The notes: a model not told the origin generated them from the sequence alone. DNA of 64,000 nucleotides from Winogradskya consettensis (GCF_018332715.1 NZ_BOQP01000030.1:1-64000), one strand, 5' to 3'; positions 1-9,050 are shown, counted from the first letter of the stretch. Made by a program: numbers and translations.

Positions 1-28
1 CGAGCGGGCCGAGCCGAGCGGCGCGGCG

Positions 29-1219
29 TCAGATCCGGCGCGAGATCCGGGAGGTCACGATCTCGGGGATCGCGGCGGCCAGATCCGCGAACGTAGCGGC
101 GGGCAGCAGCCGGTCGCAGAACGGCAGGGCAGCCGCCATCCCCCCGGTCACCGGGGCGAAAGCCTCCGCACCGGCCCGCGGATTGAGCCACACCGTCCGA
201 TGTGCCCGCCGCGCAAGCCGCGCCATCACCGCGCCCAGCTCACCGGGCGGGTCGCTGTCCCACCCGTCGGAACCGATCACCAGCACCGACCCCCGCACCA
301 GGTCCCCGTGGTGCGACGCGAGCAGCGACCGCAACGACCCCGCAATGCGCGTACCCCCGAAACGATCCGTCACGAGCTCACCCGCCCTGGCCACCGCCAC
401 CCGCGGATCGGCACCACGCAGGGTCACCGTCAACCGCGTCAGCGACGTCCCGAACGCGAACACCTCCGCCTCGGTCACCGCCGCGAAAGCCCGCAGCAGA
501 TGCAGGTACGCCTCCGCCTGAGCCTGCATCGACCGGCTCACATCACACACCAGCACGATCCGCCGCGCCCGCAGCACCGGCCGCGCCCGCACCAGCACAA
601 CCGGTTCCCACCCGGTACGCCGAGCCCGCCCCAGCGTCGCCCGCACCGAGATCCCCCGCCCGCTCACGCCGTACTCCCGCTGCCGTGACCGCCGGACCGG
701 CCACGTCACGGACCGCAACCACTCCCCCAGTAACGTGACGTGATCAGCGTCCAGCTCCTCGAACGGACGGTCAGCAAGCCCCACCAGCGCGCTGGCCCGC
801 ACCCGAGGAACCGCGACCCCCTCACCACCCTCCGCAGCATCAGCGACAACCGCCGGCCGCGTGGCCCAAGGCAACCCACCCCCATCAGGTACGCCCGAAG
901 CCGCCGGCACACTCACAAAAGCCCCACCCCCACCGCCCATCTCCCCCCGCGGCCCCACCAACGCGGCAGCCTCCTCGAACACCCCAGCAAAAACCCGATC
1001 AAAAACCCCAAGATCCCCCTCCCGCCGCACCAACGTCACCCGAGCCGCCCAGTACAACTCCCCCCGATCCCGCGGCCGAGCAACCCCCAGAGCCCGAACC
1101 AGATCCCCCGCCCCGGTCAACCCACCCCGAACCCCAGCCCCCCGCAACCGCTCCACCAGCCCCACAGCAAAAGCCGCCCGATCAACCCCCGCCAGCACCC
1201 CACCCACCGCCTCCCCCAC
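29..1219 (-). CDS. coxE: CoxE-like VWA-domain protein
   Basis: The 396-residue protein has a C-terminal von Willebrand A domain with an intact MIDAS start (DVSRSM, a DxSxS metal site) followed by the TRIAGSL and SDGWD segments typical of the CoxE family. CoxE proteins act with the MoxR ATPase CoxD in assembling the Cu-S-Mo centre of aerobic CO dehydrogenase (known of the family). The N-terminal half is Gly/Val/Arg-rich and poorly conserved-looking. It is the last gene of the cox cluster on this strand, but it is separated from coxG by about 370 bp of tandem repeat, so it may have its own promoter or be weakly read through. The start is uncertain: the GTG used here is embedded in a G-rich run, and several in-frame GTG codons follow within 15 codons. 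Confidence 0.85.
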   Translation of the reverse strand: MGEAVGGVLAGVDRAAFAVGLVERLRGAGVRGGLTGAGDLVRALGVARPRDRGELYWAARVTLVRREGDLGVFDRVFAGVFEEAAALVGPRGEMGGGGGAFVSVPAASGVPDGGGLPWATRPAVVADAAEGGEGVAVPRVRASALVGLADRPFEELDADHVTLLGEWLRSVTWPVRRSRQREYGVSGRGISVRATLGRARRTGWEPVVLVRARPVLRARRIVLVCDVSRSMQAQAEAYLHLLRAFAAVTEAEVFAFGTSLTRLTVTLRGADPRVAVARAGELVTDRFGGTRIAGSLRSLLASHHGDLVRGSVLVIGSDGWDSDPPGELGAVMARLARRAHRTVWLNPRAGAEAFAPVTGGMAAALPFCDRLLPAATFADLAAAIPEIVTSRISRRI

Positions 1220-1385
1220 TCCCCCTCACCACCCGCCAGCCCAGCCCAGCCCGACCACCGCCGCCGTCACCGCCACCGCCACCGCCACCGCCACCGGCGC
1301 AGGGCAGCCCACCCCGAGCGCCGAACCCCCCGACGCGGCACAGCAACCGCTGATCTCCGACGCGTTCGCCCCAGACCCGAACCTC

Positions 1386-1609
1386 AAGCCGCCCAGCTCA
1401 ACACAGCCCCACTCCCGAGCCACAAGCCGCCCACCCGAAGCGGACCCATTCCCGAGCAATAAGCCGCCCGACCCGACGCGGACCCACTCCCGAGCAATAA
1501 GCCGCTCCACGCGACGCAGACCCACTCCGATCTACAAGCCGCCCACCCGAAGCGGACCTATTTGCGGGCCTCAAGCCGCCCGGCACGACACTGACCTACT
1601 TGCGAGCGA
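1386..1609. repeat. 37-38 bp tandem repeat, six degenerate copies
   Basis: The gap between coxE and coxG (1220-1595) is filled by units that each begin with aagccgccc, at 1386, 1424, 1461, 1499, 1536 and 1573. The spacing is therefore 37 or 38 bp. Copies differ at several positions, mainly in the middle, and several share a cccactcccgagc-like second half. The last copy runs over the coxG stop codon. There are no unique spacers, so this is not a CRISPR array. I see no gene in the gap. Confidence 0.85.
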
Positions 1610-2825
1610 CGAGCCACACCACGACCCCGACAACGGCCGCCACGGCAACCACCGCGGGCACGACCCGCTTGACCACCGACCGCCCGGCGAACCCCATGAG
1701 GTCCAGCGCCTCCGGTTCCGGCGACATCGCTGCCTGGTCCGGCCAGGTGCCGGACGGCCCCGCATCCGACGAACTCGCCGCGTCAACCGAAGAGATGCCA
1801 GAAGCCCCCGCCGCCTGGACCGAAGAGGTGACGGACGGCTCCACAACGGCCCCGGCTGCGGGCGCCAGCGATTCAAGCGATGCCGCCGCCGGGGCGGTGG
1901 GCGCGGCCGACCGCAGCTGGGCCGCAGGTGTCGCCGACGCCGCCGCCGCGGACGACTCAGGCGCGGTCGTGGTCGGCACCGCCGACGACGTCGCATCCTC
2001 ATCAGCCGGCACAGGCTCGAGCACCGGAACAGCACCGGCCGCATCGGCCGCCCCACCGGAAGCACGGCTCGATCCGAAAGAAGCGCCCGATCCGGCAGGA
2101 GCGCCCGATCCGGCAGGAGCGCCCGATCCGGCAGGAGCGCCCGATCCGGCCGAAGCCGCCGAAGCCGCCGATCCCTCGACAACCGAACCCGACCCGACGG
2201 AACTGACCGAACCGGAAGCGGCCGACCCAGCAACATCCGAGCCGGAAGCCACCGGCCCAGAAGCACCTGATCCAGAAGCAGGCAAGCCAGAAGCAACCAA
2301 ACCAGAGACATCCGAGCCGGAAGCGACCGAAGCCGGCTCCCCCGGCGAACCCACCCCGGCAAGCGACGGCTCGGCCGTGGACGGTTCGGCGAGTTTGGCT
2401 TCGAGGTTGGTGACGAACTGGGTGAGGATCTTGCCGGAGATCTCTTTGATCATGCCGCTGCCGAACTGGGCGAGTTTGCCGGAAACCTTGAGGTCGGTGT
2501 CGACGCTGACCACGGTGTCGTCGCCGGACGGGCGTAGCTGGGCCGTCACCACGGCGCTGGCGTTGCCGGCCGATCGGGCGTCGCGGCCGCGGGCGTCGAT
2601 CACTGCGCGGCGGGTGGTGTCGTTCTTCTCGACGAATCGGGCGGTGCCTGCGAAGTCCGAGATGACCGGGCCGACCTTGACCTTGACCCGGCCCGCGTAC
2701 GTGTCGCCGTCCACTCCGGTGAGCTGGGCGCCGGGCATGCAGGGGGCGATGCCGGCCAGGTCGGTGAGGACCGTCCAGGCGTGGTCGATCGGGGTGTGGA
2801 CGGTGAACTCGTTGGTGATCTTCAT
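1596..2825 (-). CDS. coxG: CoxG-type SRPBCC protein with repeat linker and membrane anchor
   Basis: The first 150 residues are an SRPBCC/CoxG domain (MKITNEFTVHTPIDHAW at the start, then ACMPGAQL-like and DTDLKVSGKLAQFG blocks). Family members bind hydrophobic ligands and are linked to recruiting CO dehydrogenase to the membrane. A Ser/Ala/Gly/Pro linker of about 200 residues follows, including four perfect hexapeptide units (GAPAGS type). A C-terminal hydrophobic helix of about 20 residues then ends in WLVARK, consistent with a tail anchor. The ATG at 2825 is preceded by GAGGGG and overlaps the coxD stop as ATGA, so translation is coupled. The reading frame stays open upstream, but that part is a shadow of coxD. 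The 409-residue product is longer than a bare CoxG domain of about 150-200 residues because of the linker. Confidence 0.9.
   Translation of the reverse strand: MKITNEFTVHTPIDHAWTVLTDLAGIAPCMPGAQLTGVDGDTYAGRVKVKVGPVISDFAGTARFVEKNDTTRRAVIDARGRDARSAGNASAVVTAQLRPSGDDTVVSVDTDLKVSGKLAQFGSGMIKEISGKILTQFVTNLEAKLAEPSTAEPSLAGVGSPGEPASVASGSDVSGLVASGLPASGSGASGPVASGSDVAGSAASGSVSSVGSGSVVEGSAASAASAGSGAPAGSGAPAGSGAPAGSGASFGSSRASGGAADAAGAVPVLEPVPADEDATSSAVPTTTAPESSAAAASATPAAQLRSAAPTAPAAASLESLAPAAGAVVEPSVTSSVQAAGASGISSVDAASSSDAGPSGTWPDQAAMSPEPEALDLMGFAGRSVVKRVVPAVVAVAAVVGVVVWLVARK
2083..2154. repeat. 18 bp in-frame repeat inside coxG
   Basis: Four consecutive copies of gcgcccgatccggcagga begin at 2083, 2101, 2119 and 2137. 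The first three are identical and the last diverges at its end. Each unit encodes six residues of the CoxG linker on the minus strand, so changes in copy number would keep the frame. Confidence 0.9.
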
Positions 2826-3685
2826 GGGGTCCCCTCGGGGAAGGCTGCGGTGAGCTGGGTGAGGTCGTCCGGGGTCTTGGCGAGGGCGCCGAGGGTCGCG
2901 GGGAGGCCAGGGGCAAGGAGGTCGGTCACGCCGAGCACGGTGAGGGCGGCGACCCAGTCGATGCTCTCGGCCATGCCGGGGGCCTTGTCGAGCTCGAGGG
3001 TGCGGGCCCGGGCGACGAAAGCGCCGGCGGCGCCGATCAGGGTGGCCGGGGCGCCGGGGACCGTGCGGCGGACGATCTCGGTGGCGCGGGCCGGCGCCGG
3101 GTATTCGATCCAGTGGTAGAGGCAGCGGCGGCGCAGGGCGTCGTGCAGGTCGCGGCTGCGGTTGGAGGTCAGTACGACGGTGGGTGGCCGGACCGCCGTG
3201 AACGTGCCGAGCTCGGGGATGGTCACCGCGTGCTCGCCGAGGAATTCGAGCAGCAGCGCCTCGAACTCGTCGTCGGCGCGGTCGATCTCGTCGATGAGCA
3301 GCACCGGGGGCACCGGTCCCGGGTGGCGGACGGCGCGCAGGACCGGCCGGTCGAGCAGGAAATCGGCGGTGAACAGGTCGGCCTCGGCGAGTTTCTCCTG
3401 CCGGGCCTCGGCCAGCCGGATCGCGAGGAGCTGACGCTGGTGGTTCCACTCGTAGAGGGCTTCGCTGACGCCGAGCCCCTCGTAGCACTGGAGCCGGATC
3501 AGGTCCGCGCCGAGCGCACGGGCCAGCGCCTTGGCCGCCGCGGTCTTGCCGACGCCCGGTTCGCCCTCGAGCAGCAGGGGACGGCCGAGCCGGGACGCCA
3601 GGAACAGGGCCATCGCCAGCCCGTCATCGACCAGGTAGTCGACCGCGTCGAGCCTGTGCCGTACGTCGGCGGGATCAGCGAACAC
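2822..3685 (-). CDS. coxD: MoxR-family AAA+ ATPase (CoxD)
   Basis: The protein is a MoxR-type AAA+ ATPase of 287 residues. It has Walker A (GEPGVGKTAAAKAL, residues about 40-53), Walker B (LLIDEIDRAD), sensor 1 (VVLTSNRSRDL) and an arginine-rich RRRCLYHW segment. CoxD is known to be needed for sulfuration and copper insertion at the CODH active site and normally works with the VWA protein CoxE, which is also present here. The GTG start at 3685 (protein begins VFADPADVRHRLD) overlaps the upstream mocA stop by 11 bp. The gene ends in an ATGA overlap with coxG. An in-frame extension upstream is out-of-frame mocA sequence and is not used. Confidence 0.92.
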   Translation of the reverse strand: MFADPADVRHRLDAVDYLVDDGLAMALFLASRLGRPLLLEGEPGVGKTAAAKALARALGADLIRLQCYEGLGVSEALYEWNHQRQLLAIRLAEARQEKLAEADLFTADFLLDRPVLRAVRHPGPVPPVLLIDEIDRADDEFEALLLEFLGEHAVTIPELGTFTAVRPPTVVLTSNRSRDLHDALRRRCLYHWIEYPAPARATEIVRRTVPGAPATLIGAAGAFVARARTLELDKAPGMAESIDWVAALTVLGVTDLLAPGLPATLGALAKTPDDLTQLTAAFPEGTP

Positions 3686-4229
3686 GCAGGAGCCTCTCGT
3701 AGTCCGCCGGGGTGTCCACATCGATCGGCACCGGCCCCGCGACCGGCACCTCGGTGAAGGGGCCGCTGTGCAGCAGTTTCCAGACGGCTTTGTCCCCGTG
3801 CAGCGCCCGCAGCCCGCCGAACAGGGGCCGCCCGAACCAGAACGGATGCCCGAGCCCGTCGTCATAGCGGCACACGGCGCCGGGCGCGCCGGTGGACCGC
3901 ACCGCGTGGATCGCCTCGAGACCCACCCCGGGCTGGTCACCGAGGAGCAGCACGATGCCGTCGGAACGGGGCGACACGGCAGAGACACCGGCGCTGACCG
4001 ACGACCCGCAGCCCGTACCCATGGTCGGAACGGCCTTCGCCCCACCGAGATCAACCCGCTCGGCGAGCTCAGGCCTGATCGTGACGATCAGCTCATCGAA
4101 CCCCGCGCTCAGAGCCACGGTCAAGGACGCTTCCAGCAACGTACGCCCACCGTACGGCAGCAGCTGCTTCGCCAGCCCACCCCCGAACCGCACCGAGTTC
4201 CCCGCCGCGAGCACCAGCCCCGTGATCAT
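3675..4229 (-). CDS. mocA: MobA/MocA-like molybdenum cofactor cytidylyltransferase
   Basis: The 184-residue nucleotidyltransferase starts MITGLVLAAGNSVRFGG, which matches the family's nucleotide-binding LAAGxSxRfG signature. It contains the LLLGDQPGV metal/nucleotide motif and ends in DVDTPADYERL, a common C-terminal block. In the CODH context it most likely makes molybdopterin cytosine dinucleotide, the cofactor form used by CoxL-type enzymes (inference from neighbours; guanylyl and cytidylyl specificity cannot be separated by eye). The usual Lys after the signature is shifted (GGGLAKQLLPYGG). The ATG at 4229 shares an ATGA overlap with the preceding xdhC-like gene. Confidence 0.85.
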   Translation of the reverse strand: MITGLVLAAGNSVRFGGGLAKQLLPYGGRTLLEASLTVALSAGFDELIVTIRPELAERVDLGGAKAVPTMGTGCGSSVSAGVSAVSPRSDGIVLLLGDQPGVGLEAIHAVRSTGAPGAVCRYDDGLGHPFWFGRPLFGGLRALHGDKAVWKLLHSGPFTEVPVAGPVPIDVDTPADYERLLRVR

Positions 4230-5311
4230 CAGGCCCTGGCCAGAAACGCGTCGCGGCACCCCGTACCGCAGAAGTAGTGATCGCCGGCAACCACCGCACC
4301 CGGACCCACCACCACGGTCATCCCGCACACCGGATCGACCTCCGTCCGCGGCCCCGGCAGCACCGCGGCAGCGGGTGCGGCAAGCCCGTCCGCCCGCACG
4401 GCCCGCACCACCTCACCCATGATCGACAGAGCAATCTCCTGCGGCGTACGCGCCCCGATGTCGAGCCCCGCCGGAGTGTGGATCCGCGCCCGCTCAGCAC
4501 CCGTGAGCCCCAGCCCGTCGAGCACCACCGCCCCGCGCCGCCTGCTGGCCACCAGCGCCACGAACCCGACCCCGGCATCAAGCGCCGCCCGCACCGCCTC
4601 CCCGTCCCCATCCCCCAGCCCCGCCACCACCGCAGCAATCGGCCCCGCCCCCGCAACACCCGCCCCGACCTCACCCGCCCCGGCACCGTCCAGCCCGACG
4701 CCGTCCAGCCCGACACCGTCCGAGCCGAAGGCGGACGGGGCGGCGACATGCAGACCGGAGGACGACAGCCCAGCGAAGTGCGCACTGAAATGGGACGAGC
4801 CGGAGACGTGCGGACCGGATGGACCAGGGCCCGCGAGGTGCGGCCCGGAAATGGGCGGCACGGAAGTCGGCGGGGGTGGGGAGGCGGGGGTGACCTCCCA
4901 TTCCAGGAAGGTGGCGAGGGATGACACCGCGCGGGCGATCGGGGTGTCGCCCGTGACCAGGAGGATCGGGGCGGGAAGGACCGGGCGGAGGAAGATCTCG
5001 ATGGCGCCGCCGGAGTGGCAGGGGTTGACCACGACGAGGGCGCCGGGTGCCTCGGGGAACTCGGCCGACGATTCGGGCAGGACGCGCAGGAGCAGGGTGC
5101 GGCCGTCGCGCAGGGTGTCGAGGGCGGCGGTGCGGACCGTGCTGGTGGCGCACTGGCCGCCGACGAAGCCTTCGATGGAGCCGTCCTCGAGGATGACGGC
5201 GGCGTCGCCGGGGCGTGCGGAGGTGGGTTCCTGCGCGCGGACGACGGTGGCGTGGACGAAGGGGCGGCGCTGGAGGGTGAGGGCCGCGACGCGGTCCGTG
5301 ATGGTCGCCAT
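4229..5311 (-). CDS. XdhC/CoxF-family maturation factor with YHS tail
   Basis: The N-terminal part (about 1-100) matches XdhC/CoxF/CoxI proteins, with ATVVRAQEPTSARPGDAAV followed by an EGFVGGQCA block. These proteins bind the molybdenum cofactor and hand it over in sulfurated form (known). A Rossmann-like second domain (PILLVTGDTPIARAVSSLA ... GVGFVALVASRRR) is interrupted by a Ser/Gly/Pro/His-rich insert of about 90 residues containing a two-copy 19-residue repeat and short GVGLD repeats. The C-terminus is a YHS metal-binding motif (VDPVCGMTV ... YFCGTGCRDAF), which may bind copper or another metal. The start ATG overlaps the coxL stop in TGATG. Length is 360 residues, larger than plain XdhC because of the insert and the YHS part. 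Confidence 0.85.
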   Translation of the reverse strand: MATITDRVAALTLQRRPFVHATVVRAQEPTSARPGDAAVILEDGSIEGFVGGQCATSTVRTAALDTLRDGRTLLLRVLPESSAEFPEAPGALVVVNPCHSGGAIEIFLRPVLPAPILLVTGDTPIARAVSSLATFLEWEVTPASPPPPTSVPPISGPHLAGPGPSGPHVSGSSHFSAHFAGLSSSGLHVAAPSAFGSDGVGLDGVGLDGAGAGEVGAGVAGAGPIAAVVAGLGDGDGEAVRAALDAGVGFVALVASRRRGAVVLDGLGLTGAERARIHTPAGLDIGARTPQEIALSIMGEVVRAVRADGLAAPAAAVLPGPRTEVDPVCGMTVVVGPGAVVAGDHYFCGTGCRDAFLARA

Positions 5312-7695
5312 CAGATCGGCGGCTGCGCGGTGCCGCGCATCGCGTCCCAGACCCGCGACGGGGTGAGTGGCATGTCGGCGTGACGGACGCCGTAGGGCTT
5401 CAGAGCGTCCACGACAGCGTTGACGATGGCCGGCGGGGAGCCGACGGTCGCGGACTCCCCCACCCCCTTCGCGCCGATGGGATGGTGGGGTGACGGGGTC
5501 ACCGTGAACCCGGTCTCCCAGTCGGGCACCTCGAGAGCCGTGGGGATCAGATAGTCCATCAGGGATGCGCCGAGGCAGTTGCCGTCCTCGTCGAACGAAA
5601 TCATCTCCATCAGCGCCATGCCGACCCCGTCGGTGAGCCCGCCGTGGACCTGCCCCTCGATGATCATGGGGTTGATCCGGGTGCCGCAGTCGTCGACGGC
5701 GATGAAGCGGCGCACCTTGACCACGGCGGTGCCCGGGTCGACGTCGACGACGCAGATGTAGGCGCCGTGCGGGTAGGTCAGGTTGGACGGGTTGTAGCAG
5801 ATCTGCGCCTCGAGCCCGCCTTCCAGTCCTTCGGGCAGGTCGCCGGCTCCGTGCGCGCGCATCGCGATGTCCTGGATGGTGACCGCGGTGCCGGGGTCGC
5901 CCTTGACGTGGAACGAGCCCTTCTCCCATTCCAGGTCGGCGACCGACACCTCGAGCATCGACGACGCGATCAGCCGGGCCTTGTCGCGGACCTTGCGGGC
6001 GACCAGCGCGGCGGCGGCCCCGGAAACGGGCGTCGAGCGGCTGCCGTACGTCCCGAGCCCGAACGGGGTGTTGTCGGTGTCGCCGTGCACCACGTCGATG
6101 TCGGCGGGCGCGATGCCGATCTCCTCGGCGATGATCTGCGCGAACGTCGTCTCGTGCCCCTGGCCCTGGGTCTGCACCGAAAGCCGTACGACGGCCTTGC
6201 CGGTGGGGTGCACGCGCAGCTCGCAACCGTCGGCCATGCCCAGCCCGAGGATGTCCATGTGTTTGCGCGGCCCGGCACCGACCGCCTCGGTGAAGAAGGA
6301 GATGCCGATACCCATCAGCTCCCCACGCGTACGTTTCTCGGCTTGTTCCTTGCGCAGTTCGTCGTAGCCCGCCAGCTCCATCGCGAGGCGCATGGTCGGC
6401 TCGTAGTCGCCCGAGTCGTACTCCCAGCCGGTCTTGCTCATGTACGGGAACTGGTCGGGCTGGATGAAATTCTTCAGCCGCAGCGCGGCGGGGTCCATGT
6501 CCAGCTCGTACGCCAGACAGTCCACGATCCGCTCGACGAGGTAGACCGCCTCGGTGATCCGGAACGAGCATGCGTACGCCACGCCGCCCGGCGCCTTGTT
6601 GGTGTAGACGGCGGTCATCGAGCAGTACGCGGCCTCGATGTCGTAGCTGCCCGTGAACACCCCGAAGAAGCCCGCCGGATACTTGACCGGAGCGGCCGTG
6701 CCGTTGAACGCGCCGTGATCCGCGAGGACGTTGGTCCGGATCGCCAGGATCTTCCCGTCGCGGGTCGCGGCGATCTCCCCGCGCATGATGTAGTCCCGGG
6801 CGAAACCCGTGGAGATCAGGTTCTCCGAGCGGTCCTCCATCCACTTCACCGGTTTCCCGGTGACGATCGAGCCGACGATCGAGCAGACGTAGCCCGGGTA
6901 GATCGGCACCTTGTTGCCGAAGCCACCACCGAGGTCCGGGGAGATCACCTGGATCTTGTGCTCCGGGATGCCGGCCACCATCGCGTAGAGCGTGCGGTGC
7001 GCGTGCGGGGCCTGCGTGGTCGACCAGAGCTTCAGCCGGCCCTCGACCGGATCGAAGTCGGCGACCGAGCCGCACGTCTCCATCGGTGCCGGGTGCACCC
7101 GCGGGTAGACGAGATCCTGGCTGACCACCACGTCGGCCTTCGCGAAGACCGCGGCCGTCGCGCCGGCGTCACCGGTCTCCCAGTCGAAGCAGTGGTTGTC
7201 GGTCTTGCCGTCGAGGTCGTCGCGGATCAGCGGGGCGCCCTCGGCGAGCGCCTGCCGCACGTCGATCACCGGATCGAGCACGTCGTACTCCACGTCGATC
7301 AGCTCGAGGGCGTCGCGGGCGACGTACCTGTCGGTGGCGACGACGAACGCGACCTCCTGGCCCTGGAAACGGACCTTGTCGGTGGCGAGCACGGCCTGCA
7401 CGTCCCCGGAGAGCGTCGGCATCCAGGCCAGCCCGAGCCCGGCCAGGTCGGCGCCGGTGATCACGGCCTTGACCTCCGGCAGCGCGGCGGCGGCGGACGT
7501 GTCGACGCTGACGATCCTCGCGTGCGCGAACGGCGAGCGCAGGATCGCCAGGTGCAGCATGCCCGGCAACTGCACGTCGTCGGTGTATCTCCCGCGGCCG
7601 CGGACGAAGCGGGGGTCCTCCTTGCGCAGCATGCGCCCGAAGCCCATCGGTTTCTGATCATTGTCCTCGAAGGACCGCTGCCTCGTGTCGGTCAC
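5311..7695 (-). CDS. coxL: Form I aerobic carbon monoxide dehydrogenase, large subunit
   Basis: The 794-residue molybdenum hydroxylase large subunit carries the active-site loop AYACSFR around Cys376. This is the AYxCSFR signature that separates true CO-oxidising form I enzymes from form II (AYRGAGR). Cys376 is expected to hold the copper of the Cu-S-Mo centre. The C-terminal AKGVGES motif supplies the catalytic Glu (E747). Other Mo-cofactor blocks are visible (PDLGGGFGNK, GQGHETTFAQI). The enzyme oxidises CO to CO2 and passes electrons through CoxS and CoxM. The start is a GTG that forms a GTGA overlap with the coxS stop; an upstream extension would only be coxS sequence read in another frame. 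Confidence 0.97.
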   Translation of the reverse strand: MTDTRQRSFEDNDQKPMGFGRMLRKEDPRFVRGRGRYTDDVQLPGMLHLAILRSPFAHARIVSVDTSAAAALPEVKAVITGADLAGLGLAWMPTLSGDVQAVLATDKVRFQGQEVAFVVATDRYVARDALELIDVEYDVLDPVIDVRQALAEGAPLIRDDLDGKTDNHCFDWETGDAGATAAVFAKADVVVSQDLVYPRVHPAPMETCGSVADFDPVEGRLKLWSTTQAPHAHRTLYAMVAGIPEHKIQVISPDLGGGFGNKVPIYPGYVCSIVGSIVTGKPVKWMEDRSENLISTGFARDYIMRGEIAATRDGKILAIRTNVLADHGAFNGTAAPVKYPAGFFGVFTGSYDIEAAYCSMTAVYTNKAPGGVAYACSFRITEAVYLVERIVDCLAYELDMDPAALRLKNFIQPDQFPYMSKTGWEYDSGDYEPTMRLAMELAGYDELRKEQAEKRTRGELMGIGISFFTEAVGAGPRKHMDILGLGMADGCELRVHPTGKAVVRLSVQTQGQGHETTFAQIIAEEIGIAPADIDVVHGDTDNTPFGLGTYGSRSTPVSGAAAALVARKVRDKARLIASSMLEVSVADLEWEKGSFHVKGDPGTAVTIQDIAMRAHGAGDLPEGLEGGLEAQICYNPSNLTYPHGAYICVVDVDPGTAVVKVRRFIAVDDCGTRINPMIIEGQVHGGLTDGVGMALMEMISFDEDGNCLGASLMDYLIPTALEVPDWETGFTVTPSPHHPIGAKGVGESATVGSPPAIVNAVVDALKPYGVRHADMPLTPSRVWDAMRGTAQPPI

Positions 7696-8168
7696 GACGT
7701 CACCTCCGGAGCGGCGTTCACGGCGGCCCAGCGCACGGAGCGCACGATGGTGGCGTACCCGGTGCAACGGCAGATCTGGCCGGAGATGGCCTCGCGGATC
7801 TCGCCCTCGCTGGGGTCGGGGTTACGGTCGAGCAGCGCGCGGGCGGTCATCAGCATCCCCGGCGTGCAGAAGCCGCACTGCAACCCGTGACACTGGATGA
7901 AACCCTCCTGCACCGGGTCGAGCTTGCCGTCCACGGCCAGGCCTTCGACCGTACGCACCTCGTGGCCGCCCGCCATGGCCGCGAGCACCGTGCAGGACTT
8001 GACCGGCTCGCCGTCGAGCCACACCACACAGGTGCCGCAGTTGCTGGTGTCGCAGCCCCAGTGGGTCCCGGTCAGCGACAGCACGTCCCGCAGAAAGTGC
8101 ACGAGCAGCAGGCGCCCCTCGATCTCCCGGGTCACTTCGTCGCCGTTGACGATCATGGTGACTTGCAC
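7692..8168 (-). CDS. coxS: CO dehydrogenase small iron-sulfur subunit
   Basis: The 158-residue protein has a plant-type [2Fe-2S] motif (GCDTSNCGTC, with a fourth Cys in KSCTVLA) and a second, helical [2Fe-2S] site (CGFCTPGM ... CRCTGYATI), the standard architecture of small subunits of the xanthine oxidase family. It relays electrons from the Mo centre of CoxL to the FAD of CoxM. The start is a GTG directly after the coxM stop and is preceded by GGGGAGG. An in-frame ATG five codons in is a less favoured alternative. Confidence 0.97.
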   Translation of the reverse strand: MQVTMIVNGDEVTREIEGRLLLVHFLRDVLSLTGTHWGCDTSNCGTCVVWLDGEPVKSCTVLAAMAGGHEVRTVEGLAVDGKLDPVQEGFIQCHGLQCGFCTPGMLMTARALLDRNPDPSEGEIREAISGQICRCTGYATIVRSVRWAAVNAAPEVTS

Positions 8169-9050
8169 TCAGGCCTCCCCGCGGGCGGCGCGGGCGACGG
8201 CCGTGCGCAGGGTGCGCACGGTCAGCTCCGCGGCCAGGTGACGTTTGTACTCGGCGCTGCCACGCTGGTCGGTGGCCGGCTCACAGCTCCGCGCGGCGAT
8301 CTCGCCCGCCCGCGTGAACACCTGCTCGGAAGGCTCCTCGCCGCGCAGCGTGGCCGAGATCTCCGGGATGCCGGTGGTGTTGGGCCCGACCGCGGCGAGC
8401 CCGACCCGGGCGTCGGCGATCCGGCCACCGTCGTCGAGCCAGACCGCGGACCCCGCGGACACCACGGCCCAGTCGCCCGCCCTGCGCTCCACTTTCGCGT
8501 ACGCACTGCCGCCGCGCTCGCGCACCGGGAAGCGCACCTCCGTGAGGATCTCCCCGTCGGCCACCGCGGTCTCGTAGGGACCGCGATGGAACTCCGCCAT
8601 GCTCACCGTGCGGGTGCCGAGCGGGCCCCGGATCACGCAGGAGGCGTCGAGCGTCGTGCACACCGCGGAGAGGTCCTCGGACGGGTCGGCCTGGCACAAC
8701 GACCCGCCGAGCGTGCCCCGGTTGCGCACCACGGGATCGGCGATCACCCGCTCGGCGTCCCGGAAGATCGGGAAGACGCCGGCGAGCTCCGCGGAGTCGA
8801 GCAGCTCGCGGTGCCGGGTCAGCGCCCCGATCCGCACCACCCCCGGCTCGACGGCGATGAACCCGAGCTCGCCGTGCAGATCGTTGATGTCGATCAGATA
8901 GTCGAAGTTGGCCAGCCGGAGCTTCATCATGGGCAGCAGACTGTGCCCGCCGGCGATCAGCCGGGCGGTGTCACCGAACCGCCCCATCAGGGCGACGGCC
9001 TCGTCCACCGTGGTCGCGCGGGCATACTCGAACGGAGCGGGAACCTGCAT
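8169..9050 (-). CDS. coxM: CO dehydrogenase FAD-binding medium subunit
   Basis: The 293-residue FAD subunit has both flavin-binding motifs of the family: AGGHSLLPMMKLRL near residue 33 and TLGGSLCQADP near residue 113. It is followed by the CO dehydrogenase flavoprotein C-terminal domain. It takes electrons from CoxS and passes them to the quinone pool or respiratory chain. It is the first gene of the classical M-S-L order. Only 30 bp separate it from the stop of the SDR gene upstream, with no clear promoter in that space, so transcription may enter from the reductase genes. Confidence 0.96.
   Translation of the reverse strand: MQVPAPFEYARATTVDEAVALMGRFGDTARLIAGGHSLLPMMKLRLANFDYLIDINDLHGELGFIAVEPGVVRIGALTRHRELLDSAELAGVFPIFRDAERVIADPVVRNRGTLGGSLCQADPSEDLSAVCTTLDASCVIRGPLGTRTVSMAEFHRGPYETAVADGEILTEVRFPVRERGGSAYAKVERRAGDWAVVSAGSAVWLDDGGRIADARVGLAAVGPNTTGIPEISATLRGEEPSEQVFTRAGEIAARSCEPATDQRGSAEYKRHLAAELTVRTLRTAVARAARGEA

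Noticed and set aside
1386..1609. Possible CRISPR array
   Set aside because: Repeats are directly adjacent with no unique spacers and there are no cas genes. The same holds for the arrays at 29967, 40213, 43740 and 61045.
861..2270. 469-codon plus-strand frame crossing the coxE/coxG gap
   Set aside because: It is composed of Arg/Pro/Thr low complexity from repeats and antisense of coxG.
5644..7890. Very long plus-strand open frame opposite coxL
   Set aside because: It is antisense to coxL/coxS, whose motifs are unmistakable. Its protein is Val/Asp/Arg/His-rich with no motif, the usual mirror frame in GC-rich DNA.
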